NCBI GenBank assembly: GCA_001510135.1
Contig: LFER01000002.1
Location: 52,988-116,987 of the forward strand
DNA from: Alphaproteobacteria bacterium casp-alpha6
GTDB taxonomy: Bacteria; Pseudomonadota; Alphaproteobacteria; Rhodobacterales; Rhodobacteraceae
Reading direction: 5' to 3'
DNA length: 64,000 bases
In this document: positions 45,294 to 55,803 of the stretch, piece by piece
How the letters are laid out: every line of letters starts with the position of its first letter
Position numbering within the stretch: position 1 is the first letter of the stretch
Position numbers and translations under genes: made by a program
The notes under the pieces: model-generated
The model's database searches: none
Seen by the model: only the letters and a program-made list of their open reading frames with translations
Told to the model about the DNA's origin: nothing

Positions 45294-46303
45294 AAGACGA
45301 AGTCCCAAACCTTAAAGATTTTGACAAAAGACTGCGTGAAGAGGCGCATATGGACTTGGCCGACGTTCAGGCGGCCGAAGCGCAGGGTGAACCTACGTCC
45401 AAAACGCAGATCATCGCCATTTATGGAAAAGGGGGCATCGGGAAATCCTTTACCCTTGCCAACCTAAGTCACATGATGGCGGAGCAGGGAAAACGCGTAT
45501 TGCTGATCGGCTGCGATCCAAAGTCTGACACCACCAGTCTCCTCTTCGGAGGAAAGGCCTGTCCGACGATCATCGAAACCTCCACCAAAAAGAAACTTGC
45601 CGGCGAGGAGGTTAAAATCGGGGATGTCTGTTTCAAACGCGGCGGTGTTTTCGCTATGGAGCTTGGCGGGCCCGAAGTAGGGCGTGGCTGTGGCGGGCGC
45701 GGAATCATCCATGGCTTTGAGCTGTTGGAAAAGCTCGGTTTTCATGATTGGGATTTTGACTACGTTTTGCTTGATTTCCTCGGCGATGTGGTCTGTGGCG
45801 GTTTCGGGTTACCCATTGCGCGGGACATGGCGCAAAAGGTTATTCTGGTTGGGTCAAACGATCTTCAATCGCTGTATGTTGCAAACAACGTCTGCTCTGC
45901 CGTTGAATATTTCAGAAAGCTTGGCGGCAACGTCGGTGTTGCGGGGCTTGTCATCAACAAAGATGATGGAACTGGAGAGGCCGCAGCCTTTGCTGAAGCT
46001 GTGAATATCCCGATCCTTGCAGCCATTCCCCAAGATGATGATTTACGAAAGAAATCGGCGAATTATCAAATTGTGGGTACGCAGAAAAGCCAATGGGGCG
46101 ATCTTTTTGCTCAATTGGCCGATGCGGTTGCACTTGCACCACCAGTTCGACCTGCGCCGCTCGACCAAGACGGGTTGCTGAACCTGTTTGATAGCAAAGA
46201 TACAGGTGGGGATTTCGTTCTCGAACCTGCCACCGATATGGACATGCGTGGCAGCAATGCCAAGCCCAAAGCATCTCTCGAAGTGATCTATGATGAGGCC
46301 TGA
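45290..46303 (+). CDS. bchX: Chlorophyllide reductase iron protein BchX (GTG start)
   Basis: A 337-residue nitrogenase-iron-protein-like ATPase with P-loop [15 protein letters not shown] and cysteine ligands in GRGCGGRG and [10 protein letters not shown] for the bridging [4Fe-4S] cluster. It passes electrons to BchYZ, which reduces ring B of chlorophyllide a. GTG at 45290 overlaps the bchC stop and is preceded by GGAAGGA; the 35-residue N-terminal extension before the P-loop is normal for BchX. Confidence 0.95.
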   Translation: MKDEVPNLKDFDKRLREEAHMDLADVQAAEAQGEPTSKTQIIAIYGKGGIGKSFTLANLSHMMAEQGKRVLLIGCDPKSDTTSLLFGGKACPTIIETSTKKKLAGEEVKIGDVCFKRGGVFAMELGGPEVGRGCGGRGIIHGFELLEKLGFHDWDFDYVLLDFLGDVVCGGFGLPIARDMAQKVILVGSNDLQSLYVANNVCSAVEYFRKLGGNVGVAGLVINKDDGTGEAAAFAEAVNIPILAAIPQDDDLRKKSANYQIVGTQKSQWGDLFAQLADAVALAPPVRPAPLDQDGLLNLFDSKDTGGDFVLEPATDMDMRGSNAKPKASLEVIYDEA

Positions 46304-46306
46304 TGG

Positions 46307-47872
46307 ATGAGCGACGAAGTCACATATGACAACGCCGCAACGGCAGAGGTGATCAAAGGTCATCCGCGCGATGACGTTTCAGATGCGCCAATTCTTCAGG
46401 ACGGGCTTGGGTGCCATTCCGGCTCCGAAATGGAAAAGGCGGCGCGCCTATCCGGAAATTCAGAGATTTTAGATCAGTTTGCAAAAGATTATCCTCAAGG
46501 TCCCCATGACAAACCACAATCGATGTGTCCAGCGTTCGGGTCACTTCGAGTTGGTCTGAGGATGCGGCGCGTGGCGACAGTCCTGTCTGGGTCTGCTTGT
46601 TGCGTTTATGGACTAACCTTTGTGAGCCACTTTTACGGTGCGCGCAGATCGGTTGGCTACGTGCCGTTCAATTCCGAAACATTGGTCACCGGTAAGCTAT
46701 TTGAAGACATTCGTGATTCTGTCCATGAGCTGGCAGATCCTGATAAATATGACGCCATTGTCGTCACAAACCTGTGTGTGCCAACGGCAAGCGGCGTGCC
46801 TTTGCGGCTTTTGCCGGATCAAATCAACGGTGTCAGGATTGTCGGCATAGATGTGCCCGGATTCGGGATACCCACCCATGCTGAGGCTAAAGATGTGCTG
46901 GCAGGTGCCATGCTCAATTACGCCCGACAAGAAATCAAAGCAGGTCCGGTTGCGGCCCCGATTGGAGGGAAATCGGACAGACCGACTGTAACGCTTTTGG
47001 GTGAAATGTTCCCGGCTGATCCGATGATGATCGGCGCGATGCTCGCTCCTCTTGGCCTTGCGGCTGGGCCTGTTGTTCCCGCACGGGAATGGCGTGAACT
47101 TTATGCTGCATTGGATTGTGGCGCCGTGGCGGCCATTCATCCATTTTACACTGCCGCGGTTCGTGAATTTGAGGCCGCTGGAAGACCTATTATCGGTAGC
47201 GCGCCCGTGGGCCATGATGGGACAGCGGCCTGGCTTAAAAATATTGGGGATGCATTTGGCCTTGGGTCCGATCAGGTGGCAGTAGCACAAAATGCATTTT
47301 TGCCTGCGATCAAAGCGTCTTTGGCGAATGCACCAGTAAAGGGTCGGATCACGCTCTCTGGATATGAGGGTAGTGAACTTTTGGTGGCACGCCTCTTAAT
47401 CGAAAGTGGTGCTGAGATCCCCTATGTGGGCACTGCGTGCCCCAAAACGCCGTGGTCAGCTGCTGATGCGGATTGGTTGAAATCAAAGGGTACAGAGGTG
47501 AAATTCCGCGCCTCTCTTGAAGATGATTGTGCCGCGATGGAGGCCTTTGAGCCTGATTTGGCAATCGGAACAACGCCGGTTGTTCAAAAGGCCAAAGAGC
47601 TGGCAATCCCGGGTCTTTATTTCACAAATCTCATCTCTGCCCGTCCCTTGATGGGGCCAGCCGGTGCCGGATCTTTGGCAGAGGTTGTGAACGCCGCCAT
47701 CGCTGGAAGGGCGCGAATGGACAAGATGCGCGACTTCTTTGAGGGCGTTGGAATGGGTGACAGTGCCGGTATTTGGGAAGGCAGCCCAAATCTGCGTCCT
47801 GATTTTCGCGCCGTGCATCAGAAGAAACTTGATAAAGCAGCGCGTGCTGCCAAAGCGCAGGAGATGATCTGA
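46307..47872 (+). CDS. bchY: Chlorophyllide reductase subunit BchY
   Basis: A 521-residue NifD-like subunit. Cluster cysteines are seen in [20 protein letters not shown] and [11 protein letters not shown]-terminal region ends [15 protein letters not shown]. With BchZ it forms the catalytic core. The stop overlaps the bchZ start (TGATG). Confidence 0.95.
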   Translation: MSDEVTYDNAATAEVIKGHPRDDVSDAPILQDGLGCHSGSEMEKAARLSGNSEILDQFAKDYPQGPHDKPQSMCPAFGSLRVGLRMRRVATVLSGSACCVYGLTFVSHFYGARRSVGYVPFNSETLVTGKLFEDIRDSVHELADPDKYDAIVVTNLCVPTASGVPLRLLPDQINGVRIVGIDVPGFGIPTHAEAKDVLAGAMLNYARQEIKAGPVAAPIGGKSDRPTVTLLGEMFPADPMMIGAMLAPLGLAAGPVVPAREWRELYAALDCGAVAAIHPFYTAAVREFEAAGRPIIGSAPVGHDGTAAWLKNIGDAFGLGSDQVAVAQNAFLPAIKASLANAPVKGRITLSGYEGSELLVARLLIESGAEIPYVGTACPKTPWSAADADWLKSKGTEVKFRASLEDDCAAMEAFEPDLAIGTTPVVQKAKELAIPGLYFTNLISARPLMGPAGAGSLAEVVNAAIAGRARMDKMRDFFEGVGMGDSAGIWEGSPNLRPDFRAVHQKKLDKAARAAKAQEMI

Positions 47873-49356
47873 TGTTGATCCAAGATCATGATCGCGCGGG
47901 CGGATATTGGGGGGCGGTTTATGCCTTTTGCGCGGTCAAGGGACTTCAATGTGTGATTGACGGGCCGGTTGGTTGTGAAAACCTTCCCGTGACTTCTGTG
48001 CTGCATTACACAGATGCCTTACCGCCTCATGAGCTTCCGATCGTTGTGACAGGGCTGGGCGAGGAAGAGCTCGGTCGCGACGGTACCGAAGGCGCGATGA
48101 AACGGGCATGGGGCACGCTTGATCCCGCACTTCCAGCGGTGGTTGTCACCGGATCAATCGCCGAAATGATCGGTGGCGGAGTGACCCCGCAGGGAACAAA
48201 TATTCAACGCTTTCTGCCGCGCACCATTGATGAGGATCAATGGGAAGCCGCAGACAGGGCCATGACGTGGATATTCACCGAATTTGGAATGACCAAGGGC
48301 CGCATGCCGCCTGAGAAAAAACGCGCAGAGGATGCGAAACCCCGTGTCAATATTTTGGGCCCGATGTATGGCACATTCAACATGCCAAGCGACCTTGCTG
48401 AAATCCGCCGTCTGGTCGAAGGCATTGGGGCTGAGGTCAACATGGTCATGCCCCTTGGCGCCCATATTGCCGAAATGCGTGATCTGGTGAATGCGGATGT
48501 GAATATATGCATGTATCGGGAATTTGGCCGCGGGCTTTGCGAAGTGCTCGGCAAACCATACTTGCAAGCGCCGATCGGTGTGGACAGTACCACGAAGTTC
48601 CTGCGCAAGCTTGGGGAATTGCTTCAGCTTGATCCGGAACCATTCATCGTACGGGAAAAACATTCCACCATCAAACCGGTTTGGGATTTATGGCGCTCTG
48701 TGACGCAGGATTTCTTTGCGACGGCAAGCTTTGCGATTGTTGCGAATGAAACCTATGCACGTGGCATTCGTAATTACCTTGAAGATGATCTTGGCCTGCC
48801 TTGCGCTTTCGCCGTTGCCCGCGCACGGGGCAGCAAAACGAATAATAATGAAGTGCGCGCGCTTATGGCGCAAAAACGTCCCTTGGTCGTTCTCGGTAGC
48901 ATAAATGAAAAAATGTATCTCGCCGAATTGAAAGGCGGTCACGGGCCAAGCCCTGCCTTTATTCCCGCTTCCTTTCCAGGTGCTGCTATTCGCCGCGCCA
49001 CAGGCACACCGATGATGGGATATGCGGGGGCCACTTATTTGCTGCAAGAAGTCTGTAATGGGCTTTTTGATGCGCTCTTTCATATTCTGCCTCTGGGCAG
49101 TGATATGGATCAGGCAGAAGCCACGCTCACCCCATTAAAACGCGATTTCCCTTGGGATGCAGATGCCCAAGCAGCTCTGGATCGCATCGTTGCACAGCAT
49201 CCTATTTTGACCCGTATTTCTGCCGCTAAAAACCTGCGAGATGCCGCTGAAAAGGCAGCCCTTTCTGCAGGTGCAGAACGCGTGGTGATCGAAACAGTTC
49301 TTGCGCTTGAGCCCACTGCAAGCGCCCCCAATAAAGGAGGAGCAAAAGATGACTGA
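47872..49356 (+). CDS. bchZ: Chlorophyllide reductase subunit BchZ
   Basis: A 494-residue NifK-like subunit opening [15 protein letters not shown] with the cluster cysteine in [20 protein letters not shown]. Later [19 protein letters not shown] and [19 protein letters not shown] are typical. Its C-terminal PCP-red-like part ends near residue 470. The 3' end overlaps pufQ by 8 bases; in Rhodobacter a puf promoter lies within bchZ, but I could not point to it. Confidence 0.95.
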   Translation: MLIQDHDRAGGYWGAVYAFCAVKGLQCVIDGPVGCENLPVTSVLHYTDALPPHELPIVVTGLGEEELGRDGTEGAMKRAWGTLDPALPAVVVTGSIAEMIGGGVTPQGTNIQRFLPRTIDEDQWEAADRAMTWIFTEFGMTKGRMPPEKKRAEDAKPRVNILGPMYGTFNMPSDLAEIRRLVEGIGAEVNMVMPLGAHIAEMRDLVNADVNICMYREFGRGLCEVLGKPYLQAPIGVDSTTKFLRKLGELLQLDPEPFIVREKHSTIKPVWDLWRSVTQDFFATASFAIVANETYARGIRNYLEDDLGLPCAFAVARARGSKTNNNEVRALMAQKRPLVVLGSINEKMYLAELKGGHGPSPAFIPASFPGAAIRRATGTPMMGYAGATYLLQEVCNGLFDALFHILPLGSDMDQAEATLTPLKRDFPWDADAQAALDRIVAQHPILTRISAAKNLRDAAEKAALSAGAERVVIETVLALEPTASAPNKGGAKDD

Positions 49357-49570
49357 TATTGCTTCAAACACCCCAAAACCCCGCGGTCAGAACCGCCGGA
49401 GTTTGGAATATATTCTGTATTTCAGCCTCATATTCGTGCTGGCAATTCCCTTTGTCACCGTTTTTTGGGTGCTGGATGTGATCCGGAAACAGACGCTTAT
49501 GCTTCATGGACCGCTCGCGCGGGCCTGGGCTGAGGCGGACCGGGTGACACCCCTGATTTTCTCTCTCTGA
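49349..49570 (+). CDS. pufQ: PufQ, bacteriochlorophyll/light-harvesting assembly protein
   Basis: A 73-residue protein with one membrane segment (about residues 22-44) and the C-terminal [18 protein letters not shown], which matches the Rhodobacter PufQ pattern (GPFARAW...ITP-IF). PufQ helps bacteriochlorophyll production and complex assembly. ATG at 49349 follows AAAGGAGGAGC; the frame upstream of it only reads bchZ. Confidence 0.9.
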   Translation: MTDIASNTPKPRGQNRRSLEYILYFSLIFVLAIPFVTVFWVLDVIRKQTLMLHGPLARAWAEADRVTPLIFSL

Positions 49571-49593
49571 ATATTCGGCGAGGGAAAAAGAGA

Positions 49594-49668
49594 CTGGCGT
49601 CCCTTAGGGGCCGTCAGAGACCCGAGGGGCATCCCGCCCCGAGGACCCGGCCGCAGGGGCACTGCGGC
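49594..49668 (+). other. Hairpin-rich leader between pufQ and pufB
   Basis: A GC-rich 126-base gap with three stems: CTGGCGTCCC(49594-49603)/GGGGCCGTCAG(49607-49617, with G-U and one mismatch), GGGGC(49626-49630)/GCCCC(49636-49640), and a perfect GCCGCAG(49650-49656)/CTGCGGC(49662-49668). In Rhodobacter this stretch is the RNA processing and stabilising leader that separates pufQ from the abundant pufBA message. Confidence 0.65.
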
Positions 49669-49696
49669 GTCAGCGTAGCAACCCGGAGGGAAGTTT

Positions 49697-49861
49697 ATGG
49701 CTGATAGAAGTGACCTGTCTTTCACAGGTCTTACAGACGAACAAGCGCAGGAACTGCACTCAGTGTATATGAGCGGTCTTTGGCTATTTGCGATAGCCTG
49801 TCTGATCGCCCACATCGCGACGTACATGTGGCTGCCTTGGTTCACTAATTGGGGAGGCTAA
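49697..49861 (+). CDS. pufB: LH1 beta polypeptide PufB
   Basis: A 54-residue light-harvesting 1 beta subunit (too short for usual ORF cut-offs). The N-terminal cytoplasmic part is followed by helix [19 protein letters not shown] with the bacteriochlorophyll ligand His39; the further conserved His21 and the terminal LPWF motif are present. Ribosome site GGAGGGAAG before ATG at 49697. Makes the LH1 ring with PufA. Confidence 0.96.
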   Translation: MADRSDLSFTGLTDEQAQELHSVYMSGLWLFAIACLIAHIATYMWLPWFTNWGG

Positions 49862-49864
49862 GAC

Positions 49865-50023
49865 ATGGCTAATTTTTATAAAATCTGGCTAGTTTTCGAT
49901 CCGCGCCGCGTTTTCGTGGTGCAGGGTGTCTTCCTCTTTTTGCTGGCGGCGATGATCCATCTTGTCGTCCTGAGCAATTTCAACTGGTTTGAAAAGGCTG
50001 TCGCGGCAGCCGGAGCCGGCTGA
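49865..50023 (+). CDS. pufA: LH1 alpha polypeptide PufA
   Basis: A 52-residue light-harvesting 1 alpha subunit: [16 protein letters not shown], then the membrane helix with the bacteriochlorophyll ligand His32 in [10 protein letters not shown] and NFNWFE. Three bases after the pufB stop. Its C-terminal tail (AVAAAGAG) is short. A stable hairpin follows within 25 bases. Confidence 0.96.
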   Translation: MANFYKIWLVFDPRRVFVVQGVFLFLLAAMIHLVVLSNFNWFEKAVAAAGAG

Positions 50024-50044
50024 TTAGGCACCAGCAAGCAAACA

Positions 50045-50080
50045 GCTGTGGGCAGGGGCATACCACCTGCTGCCCACAGC
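50045..50080 (+). other. pufA-pufL intercistronic hairpin
   Basis: GCTGTGGGCAG (50045-50055) pairs perfectly with CTGCCCACAGC (50070-50080), an 11-base-pair stem with a 14-base loop and no T-run. In Rhodobacter such a hairpin blocks 3' exonucleases, so the pufBA segment outlives the pufLM part and LH1 outnumbers reaction centres. Here it is inferred from position. Confidence 0.8.
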
Positions 50081-50148
50081 ACAAATCAAATTAGGGCGGC
50101 CACTACCCCAAAGTCGGCGCAGCCAAAGAAACGCGCGGAGAAACAAAC

Positions 50149-50997
50149 ATGGCGTTGTTAAGTTTTGAAAAAAAATATCGCGTCCGAGGGGGAACGTTAA
50201 TAGGCGGTGATCTGTTCGATTTCTGGATCGGACCCTTCTATGTAGGGTTTTTTGGTGTCACCACTGCCTTTTTCGCCCTTCTTGGGACGATATTGATCTT
50301 TTACGGAGCAGCAATCGGGGGCACTTGGAACCCGTTTCTGATCTCAATTGAGCCGCCCGAATTAGAGGTCGGGCTTGGAATGGCCCCGCTTGCCGAAGGC
50401 GGGTTATGGCAGCTCATCACAATGTGCGCGACAGTTGCGTTTGTCAGTTGGGCGCTGCGGGAGGTCGAAATTGCCCGTAAACTGGGCATGGGGCTTCACG
50501 TGCCATTTGCCTTTGCCTTTGCCATTCTTGCTTATATCACATTGGTGGTGATCCGCCCTGTGTTGATGGGCGCTTGGGGGCATGGTTTCCCTTATGGCAT
50601 CTTTAGCCACCTCGATTGGGTGAACAATGTGGGATACGCCTATGGCAATTTCCATTATAACCCGGCGCATATGATTGCGATCACCTTCTTCTTTACCACA
50701 ACGCTCGCATTGGCTTTGCACGGGTCCTTGATCCTCTCTGCAGCGAATCCTGAAAAAGGCGAACAAATGCGTCAGCCTGAACACGAAGACACGTTTTTTC
50801 GTGATTTCATCGGATATTCGATTGGGCCGCTTGGGATCCACCGTTTAGGTCTTTTCTTGGCGCTTAGCGCGGTGTTCTGGTCAGCGGTTTGTATCGTTGT
50901 GTCTGGTACAGTGTGGTTCGATGCCTGGGCCGACTGGTGGTACTGGTACGTTGATTTGCCCTTCTGGGCTGACTTGGAAGGAGGCGTCAATGGTTGA
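50149..50997 (+). CDS. pufL: Reaction centre L subunit PufL
   Basis: A 282-residue L subunit beginning [34 protein letters not shown]. Five membrane helices; bacteriochlorophyll and iron ligands are seen in [16 protein letters not shown] (His near 173), the EHEDTFFRD loop (His near 190) and GIHRLGLF (His near 230). C-terminus ends with a [10 protein letters not shown] tail. pufM starts inside its last codons. Confidence 0.97.
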   Translation: MALLSFEKKYRVRGGTLIGGDLFDFWIGPFYVGFFGVTTAFFALLGTILIFYGAAIGGTWNPFLISIEPPELEVGLGMAPLAEGGLWQLITMCATVAFVSWALREVEIARKLGMGLHVPFAFAFAILAYITLVVIRPVLMGAWGHGFPYGIFSHLDWVNNVGYAYGNFHYNPAHMIAITFFFTTTLALALHGSLILSAANPEKGEQMRQPEHEDTFFRDFIGYSIGPLGIHRLGLFLALSAVFWSAVCIVVSGTVWFDAWADWWYWYVDLPFWADLEGGVNG

Positions 50998-51913
50998 GTA
51001 TCAAAACATATTTACGCAAGTTCAGGTCCAAGGACCGCCTGAAATGGGTGTGGTTGAGGACGTTGATCTGCGTGAACGCAGCAATGCCACTGCATTTTCG
51101 AAACTCTTTGGCTGGTTTGGGAATGCACAATTAGGTCCATTTTATCTGGGAGCTTTAGGGTTTGCCTCTCTCGCCTCCGGTCTTGCGTGGTTCTTAATTG
51201 TCGGATTGAGTTACTGGCAACAAGCCGGTTGGAACCCAGGCGTATTTGTGCGGGATCTGTTTTACTTCTCGCTTGAACCGCCGGCACCCGAATATGGGCT
51301 GGGCATTCCTCCGCTCAAAGAGGGTGGACTTTGGTTTATTGCCAGCTTCTTCCTCTTGGTATCCGTGATGACGTGGTGGGCGCGCGCCTATGTGCTCGCG
51401 CAGCAGCTAAAGATGGGCAAACATGTATTCTATGCCTTCGGATCAGCCATATGGTTGTTCCTTGTGCTTGGTCTCATCCGCCCAATCTTTATGGGAAGCT
51501 GGTCAGAAGCTGTGCCTTACGGCATTTTCTCGCACCTCGACTGGACCATGACCTTTTCAGTGACCTATGGAAACCTGTTCTACAATCCATTCCACGCGCT
51601 TTCGATTGCGTTCCTATATGGATCAGCGCTGCTCTTTGCGATGCATGGGGCGACCATCCTTGCGGTCTCTCGTTTCGGCGGAGATCGTGAATTGGAACAA
51701 ATCGCTGATCGGGGTACCGCCTCTGAACGTGCTGGTCTTTTCTGGCGCTGGACCATGGGCTTTAACGCCACGATGGAAGGCATCCACAGATGGGCTTGGT
51801 GGTTTGCGGTTCTGGTTCCGATCACCGGCGGTATTGGCATTCTACTGACCGGTACGGTCGTGGATAACTGGTATCTCTGGGCGCAGGAACATGGCTTTGC
51901 ACCGCTTGATTAA
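50990..51913 (+). CDS. pufM: Reaction centre M subunit PufM
   Basis: A 307-residue M subunit from ATG at 50990 ([19 protein letters not shown]), overlapping pufL by 8 bases. Ligand His residues occur in [26 protein letters not shown] (shortened here to positions about 180-205), and GIHRW near 266; Glu near 234 in [11 protein letters not shown] is the iron ligand. It binds the primary donor with PufL. No cytochrome subunit gene pufC follows. Confidence 0.97.
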   Translation: MVEYQNIFTQVQVQGPPEMGVVEDVDLRERSNATAFSKLFGWFGNAQLGPFYLGALGFASLASGLAWFLIVGLSYWQQAGWNPGVFVRDLFYFSLEPPAPEYGLGIPPLKEGGLWFIASFFLLVSVMTWWARAYVLAQQLKMGKHVFYAFGSAIWLFLVLGLIRPIFMGSWSEAVPYGIFSHLDWTMTFSVTYGNLFYNPFHALSIAFLYGSALLFAMHGATILAVSRFGGDRELEQIADRGTASERAGLFWRWTMGFNATMEGIHRWAWWFAVLVPITGGIGILLTGTVVDNWYLWAQEHGFAPLD

Positions 51914-51925
51914 GGGAGAGGAACG

Positions 51926-52168
51926 ATGAGTTCGCAAAAACAAATCTTTGACGGAGACTTTTCTCCCGAACGTATCAAAAGCGAAGCCTTTGGCAATATG
52001 TTTGCCGGCGCCCTTTTCGGCGGGGCAGTGGTTGGGTTTATGGCGGTGTTCATAATTGTCTTGGTGGTGATCTCAAGCTGGTTGCCGCCAGAGTCAAAAG
52101 AGGCAGATGACCCCACACCAGATTCGTTCTCTTACCACGTTCTGCCAGATGAAGAGACCTTCGCATAA
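51926..52168 (+). CDS. pufX: PufX-like protein, diverged
   Basis: An 80-residue protein with one membrane helix (residues about 31-52). Evidence for PufX: position directly after pufM (12 bases), a similar length and layout (short polar N-terminus, K-x-IF near residue 5-8, one helix with GxxxG pairs at residues 28-32 and 33-37, then a LP-x-E segment and a hydrophilic tail), and no other gene family. In Rhodobacter PufX opens the LH1 ring and dimerises the core complex. Sequence identity to known PufX looks low, and PufX is known to diverge fast, so assignment is by position and layout. Strong ribosome site GGGAGAGGAA. Confidence 0.7.
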   Translation: MSSQKQIFDGDFSPERIKSEAFGNMFAGALFGGAVVGFMAVFIIVLVVISSWLPPESKEADDPTPDSFSYHVLPDEETFA

Positions 52169-52194
52169 GCTTCGGTCTCACGAAATTGCGGGTT

Positions 52195-52215
52195 GGAGCA
52201 GGCCTTTCCTGCTCC
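52195..52215 (+). other. puf 3' hairpin 1
   Basis: GGAGCAGG (52195-52202) pairs with CCTGCTCC (52208-52215) around the loop CCTTT. Eight perfect pairs, no T-run after it. It lies 27 bases downstream of the pufX stop. A weaker stem GAGACC/GGTCTC (52154-52159/52174-52179) straddles that stop. Confidence 0.6.
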
Positions 52216-52280
52216 CCCGCCAGCCAGATTTGGCTCATTTTCCCGTGAGTCAAATGCGGGGTTTCTGCACCCCGGTTCCC

Positions 52281-52299
52281 TTCCTGTTGGCTACAGGAA
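52281..52299 (+). other. puf 3' hairpin 2
   Basis: TTCCTGT (52281-52287) pairs with ACAGGAA (52293-52299); five-base loop. Just upstream of the terminator stem. Confidence 0.5.
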
Positions 52300-52303
52300 A
52301 CTG

Positions 52304-52343
52304 CGCCACGTTTAGGTCCCTCTAAACGTGGCGTTCTTTTTTT
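52304..52343 (+). terminator. Intrinsic terminator of the puf operon
   Basis: CGCCACGTTTAG (52304-52315) pairs with CTAAACGTGGCG (52322-52333), a perfect 12-base-pair stem with a six-base loop, followed by TTCTTTTTTT. Textbook rho-independent terminator between pufX and dxs. Confidence 0.93.
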
Positions 52344-52370
52344 AATTTGGCTGCAGGGAGTGTTTTGAAC

Positions 52371-54284
52371 ATGAATCAGTATCGCGTTTTGGACCGGATT
52401 GCCGGACCCGCAGACATAAAGCTCCTCAGCGATCAAGACCTGTCACAGCTTGCCAAAGATGTGCGCGAGGAAGTTATCTCTGCTGTTTCAGAGACTGGCG
52501 GTCATCTTGGATCTTCCCTTGGAGTAGTGGAACTTACTGTGGCGCTGCATGCGGTTTTCAATACGCCGCTGGACAAAATCATCTGGGATGTGGGACATCA
52601 ATGTTACCCGCATAAGATCCTTACAGGACGCAGAGAGCGCATTCGCACTTTGCGCCAAAAGGATGGGTTGAGCGGGTTCACCAAGCGCAGTGAAAGCGAA
52701 TTTGATCCATTTGGGGCTGCGCATAGTTCCACTTCTATTTCTGCCGCCCTCGGATTTAGCGTTGGACGCGACATGGGCCAACCCGTCGGGGATGCCATCG
52801 CCGTGATCGGGGACGGGTCGATCAGTGCCGGTATGGCCTATGAAGCCATGAATAATGCCGGAAGTGAAAAAAGACGGTTGTTTGTGATCCTGAATGACAA
52901 CGAAATGTCTATTGCACCACCAGTGGGGGCGATGTCTTTGTACCTTTCGGGTCTTTATGCCAATGAACCGCTTGCCAAGATGAAATCTCTTGCCGAAGGG
53001 TTTGAGGCGGCTTTGCCCTCGCCTCTTCGTGACGGGGCAAAGCGTGCGCGTCAGCTTGTGACGGGATTGCATGGGTCCGGTACATTATTCGAAGAGCTCG
53101 GATTTGAATATGTCGGCCCTATCAATGGGCATGATTTAAACCAATTGCTGCCCGTCTTGCGTGCCGCGCGGGCAAGGGCAACGGGCCCCGTTTTGATCCA
53201 TGCTTGCACCGTCAAGGGCAAAGGCTATGCACCAGCCGAAAACTCTGCTGATAAATACCATGGGGTTTCAAAGTTTGATATCGCAACAGGCGCTCAGGCC
53301 AAATCCAAACCCAATGCGCCGTCTTACACCGCTGTCTTCGGAGAGGCGCTGACCGATGAAGCCTCACGCGATCCTAAAATCGTAGGCGTGACCGCGGCGA
53401 TGCCGTCGGGGACCGGACTGAATATCATGGCCAAAAAATTCCCCGGACGTGTGTTTGATGTCGGGATCGCAGAGCAGCATGGTGTGACCTTTGCGGCCGG
53501 CATGGCGGCCAGCGGGTTAAAACCGTTTTGTGCGATTTACTCTACTTTCCTGCAAAGGGGATATGATCAGGTGGTCCATGATGTGGCGCTTCAGGGATTG
53601 CCAGTGCGCTTTGCCATAGACCGCGCCGGCCTTGTGGGTGCGGATGGGGCCACCCATGCAGGGGCCTTTGATGTGGCCTATCTTGCCAATTTGCCGGGCT
53701 TTACGGTGATGGCCGCAGGGGATGAAGCCGAACTTGTTCATATGGTGGCCACTGCAGCGGCCTATGATGAGGGTCCAATTTCGTTTCGTTATCCACGCGG
53801 CAACGGTACGGGCGTAGTCCTTCCGGAGCGGGGAAGCATATTGGAAATTGGCAAAGGGCGTATCATTACAGAGGGAAGTGATGTTGCAATCTTGTCCTTT
53901 GGTGCCCATCTCAGCGAGGCAGAGCAGGCCGTGCGCCTGCTGGAACAACAGGGGGTAAGCGTGACCTTGGCAGATGCCCGATTTGCCAAACCGCTTGATA
54001 CCGACCTGATCCGTCAATTAGCTCGCAATCACGAAGCCCTGATCACGATTGAACAGGGGTCCGTAGGTGGTTTTGGAGCCATGGTGCTTCATCATCTGGC
54101 GGCAATAGGACAGCTTGACCGTGGCCTCAAGATCAGAACCATGACATTGCCGGATGTCTACATTGATCAGGCGTCCCCGTCTGAAATGTATACTGCGGCG
54201 GGTTTGACAGCGCAGGATATTGAACGCACGGCTCTTAATCTTGTGCGTCCGGCACATAACGTTGTGACTCTGTCACAAGCATAA
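52371..54284 (+). CDS. dxs: 1-deoxy-D-xylulose-5-phosphate synthase Dxs
   Basis: A 637-residue thiamine-diphosphate enzyme. Motifs: [29 protein letters not shown], the TPP motif [35 protein letters not shown] and [10 protein letters not shown]. It makes DXP for isoprenoid (carotenoid and phytol) synthesis and lies directly after puf in Rhodobacter as well. ATG at 52371 follows GCAGGGAGTG; an in-frame TTG at 52347 lies in the terminator T-run and is unlikely. Its stop overlaps the convergent amidase by 12 bases. Confidence 0.95.
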   Translation: MNQYRVLDRIAGPADIKLLSDQDLSQLAKDVREEVISAVSETGGHLGSSLGVVELTVALHAVFNTPLDKIIWDVGHQCYPHKILTGRRERIRTLRQKDGLSGFTKRSESEFDPFGAAHSSTSISAALGFSVGRDMGQPVGDAIAVIGDGSISAGMAYEAMNNAGSEKRRLFVILNDNEMSIAPPVGAMSLYLSGLYANEPLAKMKSLAEGFEAALPSPLRDGAKRARQLVTGLHGSGTLFEELGFEYVGPINGHDLNQLLPVLRAARARATGPVLIHACTVKGKGYAPAENSADKYHGVSKFDIATGAQAKSKPNAPSYTAVFGEALTDEASRDPKIVGVTAAMPSGTGLNIMAKKFPGRVFDVGIAEQHGVTFAAGMAASGLKPFCAIYSTFLQRGYDQVVHDVALQGLPVRFAIDRAGLVGADGATHAGAFDVAYLANLPGFTVMAAGDEAELVHMVATAAAYDEGPISFRYPRGNGTGVVLPERGSILEIGKGRIITEGSDVAILSFGAHLSEAEQAVRLLEQQGVSVTLADARFAKPLDTDLIRQLARNHEALITIEQGSVGGFGAMVLHHLAAIGQLDRGLKIRTMTLPDVYIDQASPSEMYTAAGLTAQDIERTALNLVRPAHNVVTLSQA

Positions 54285-55727
54285 GGGTGGGGGTGTGTAT
54301 CCCCCCAATTCCCTTTCAACCGCAGCAGCAAATGCAAGCGCTGTGAAGTCACGGCCATGTCCTGCAATTCCCTGATATCCGATAGGCAGCCCATTGACCT
54401 GACCAATTGGCCCCACAACACTTGGCAATCCTACCACACCCGAATAGCCAGCCCAGAAGGTTTGCGCCATATCCGGATATTCTTTTCCGTTGATAGTCAG
54501 AAAGCGGCTATATCGCGGGCCGGTTTGATTTTGCTCAAAGGCCGGAGTGCCTGCCGCAGGTGCGATCAGAATATCGAAATCCTTGAAATATGCATCAAAG
54601 ATGAGCCGGTGCAAGTTGCGTTTGGCGTCTAAATTTAACCATTCGCTATGAGAAAGAGACAAACCTTTGAACCGCGTCCCACAGACACGCATCACATGGT
54701 CATTGTTCATCGCCTTAACCCCGTCAAGAAGCGCTTTGGCGTCCTTTTTGCTTATTCCCGCGGACATCGCAGCCCCCAGCAAGCTGAGGTAGAGCGTATA
54801 ATGTTCGCTGCTCTCTATTTCCGGCGTTTTGTCTCGGATGACCTTTGCTCCAGCCTTTTCAAGCCTTTGAACAAAGCCTTCCAAAGCGTTGAGGTAACCG
54901 TGATCCAGAGGGCTTTCTGCGTCATCAAGCTTCACGCCAACGCGAAATTCGCTGAGTCTGGTGCGCGGATCATTCGGCAGGTTGGCTTTGAATGCAGAGC
55001 CTTCGATAGCTCTTAGGCCGAGAAGCGTTTCAAAGCCAAGTTTCAAATCTTCGGCACTGCGCGCCAGTGGACCGGCAACAGCAATGTCTGTTTCCGCGTG
55101 GTTTTCCACGATGCTTTGTCCATGTGAAGAGACAACTTTGAATGTCGGCTTTAGCCCAAACACCCCGCAGAAATGTGCCGGATTGCGGATCGAAGATCCG
55201 ATGTCGCTGCCGACCTCCAAAGCGCTCATGCCTGTGGCAAGTGCGGCGGCAGAGCCACCAGAAGACCCACCGGGCGTGCGTGTTTGATCCCACGGGTTAT
55301 TGGTGGTGCCATAAACTTCGTTAAAGCTTTGCCATTCCACCAAATTCAACGGTACATTGGTTTTTCCAAAGACGATTGCACCTGCGCTGCGCAGCCGCGC
55401 CACTGCATCACTGTCTGATGTGGCGATATTGCCTTTGTGTTCAGGATTTCCCCAAGTTGTCGGAGCGCCGGTCAGATCAAAAGATTCCTTGACTGTCACT
55501 GGAACCCCGTGGAGGGGACCACGGAACTGCCCCTTGGCGGTTTCGTTATCTATGTCCCATGCTGTCGCTTTGGCGCCCTCTCGGTCTTGCCAGATGACCG
55601 CATTGATGTCTGGGTTCAGCCCATCGATTTGTTGAAAATGCGCCTCCAAAAGTTCGCTGGCCGAAATGGCTCTTTGGCGGATCGCGGCAGCTTGTTCTTT
55701 GGCGGACTTTAATACAATCGAGGACAT
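54273..55727 (-). CDS. Amidase-signature family hydrolase
   Basis: A 484-residue amidase: catalytic Lys in [13 protein letters not shown] (near residue 78), the Ser-rich GGSSGGSAA and [12 protein letters not shown] motifs that give the Ser-cisSer-Lys triad. The C-terminal half has no clear subfamily marker, so the substrate is unknown; similar enzymes act on aryl- or acyl-amides. Not GatA: no gatB/gatC neighbours. ATG at 55727 follows GAAAGGAAAAG. Convergent with dxs. Confidence 0.85.
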   Translation of the reverse strand: MSSIVLKSAKEQAAAIRQRAISASELLEAHFQQIDGLNPDINAVIWQDREGAKATAWDIDNETAKGQFRGPLHGVPVTVKESFDLTGAPTTWGNPEHKGNIATSDSDAVARLRSAGAIVFGKTNVPLNLVEWQSFNEVYGTTNNPWDQTRTPGGSSGGSAAALATGMSALEVGSDIGSSIRNPAHFCGVFGLKPTFKVVSSHGQSIVENHAETDIAVAGPLARSAEDLKLGFETLLGLRAIEGSAFKANLPNDPRTRLSEFRVGVKLDDAESPLDHGYLNALEGFVQRLEKAGAKVIRDKTPEIESSEHYTLYLSLLGAAMSAGISKKDAKALLDGVKAMNNDHVMRVCGTRFKGLSLSHSEWLNLDAKRNLHRLIFDAYFKDFDILIAPAAGTPAFEQNQTGPRYSRFLTINGKEYPDMAQTFWAGYSGVVGLPSVVGPIGQVNGLPIGYQGIAGHGRDFTALAFAAAVERELGGYTPPPLCL

Positions 55728-55803
55728 GCTTTTCCTTTCATCAAACGGACGCGACTTGATGATTAGATATTCGACCGCAAGAGGCAAGGCTTAGATCGGA
55801 AAC

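Noticed and set aside
52347-52370. TTG at 52347 as dxs start
   Set aside because: It lies right after the terminator T-run, with no ribosome site; ATG at 52371 has one.
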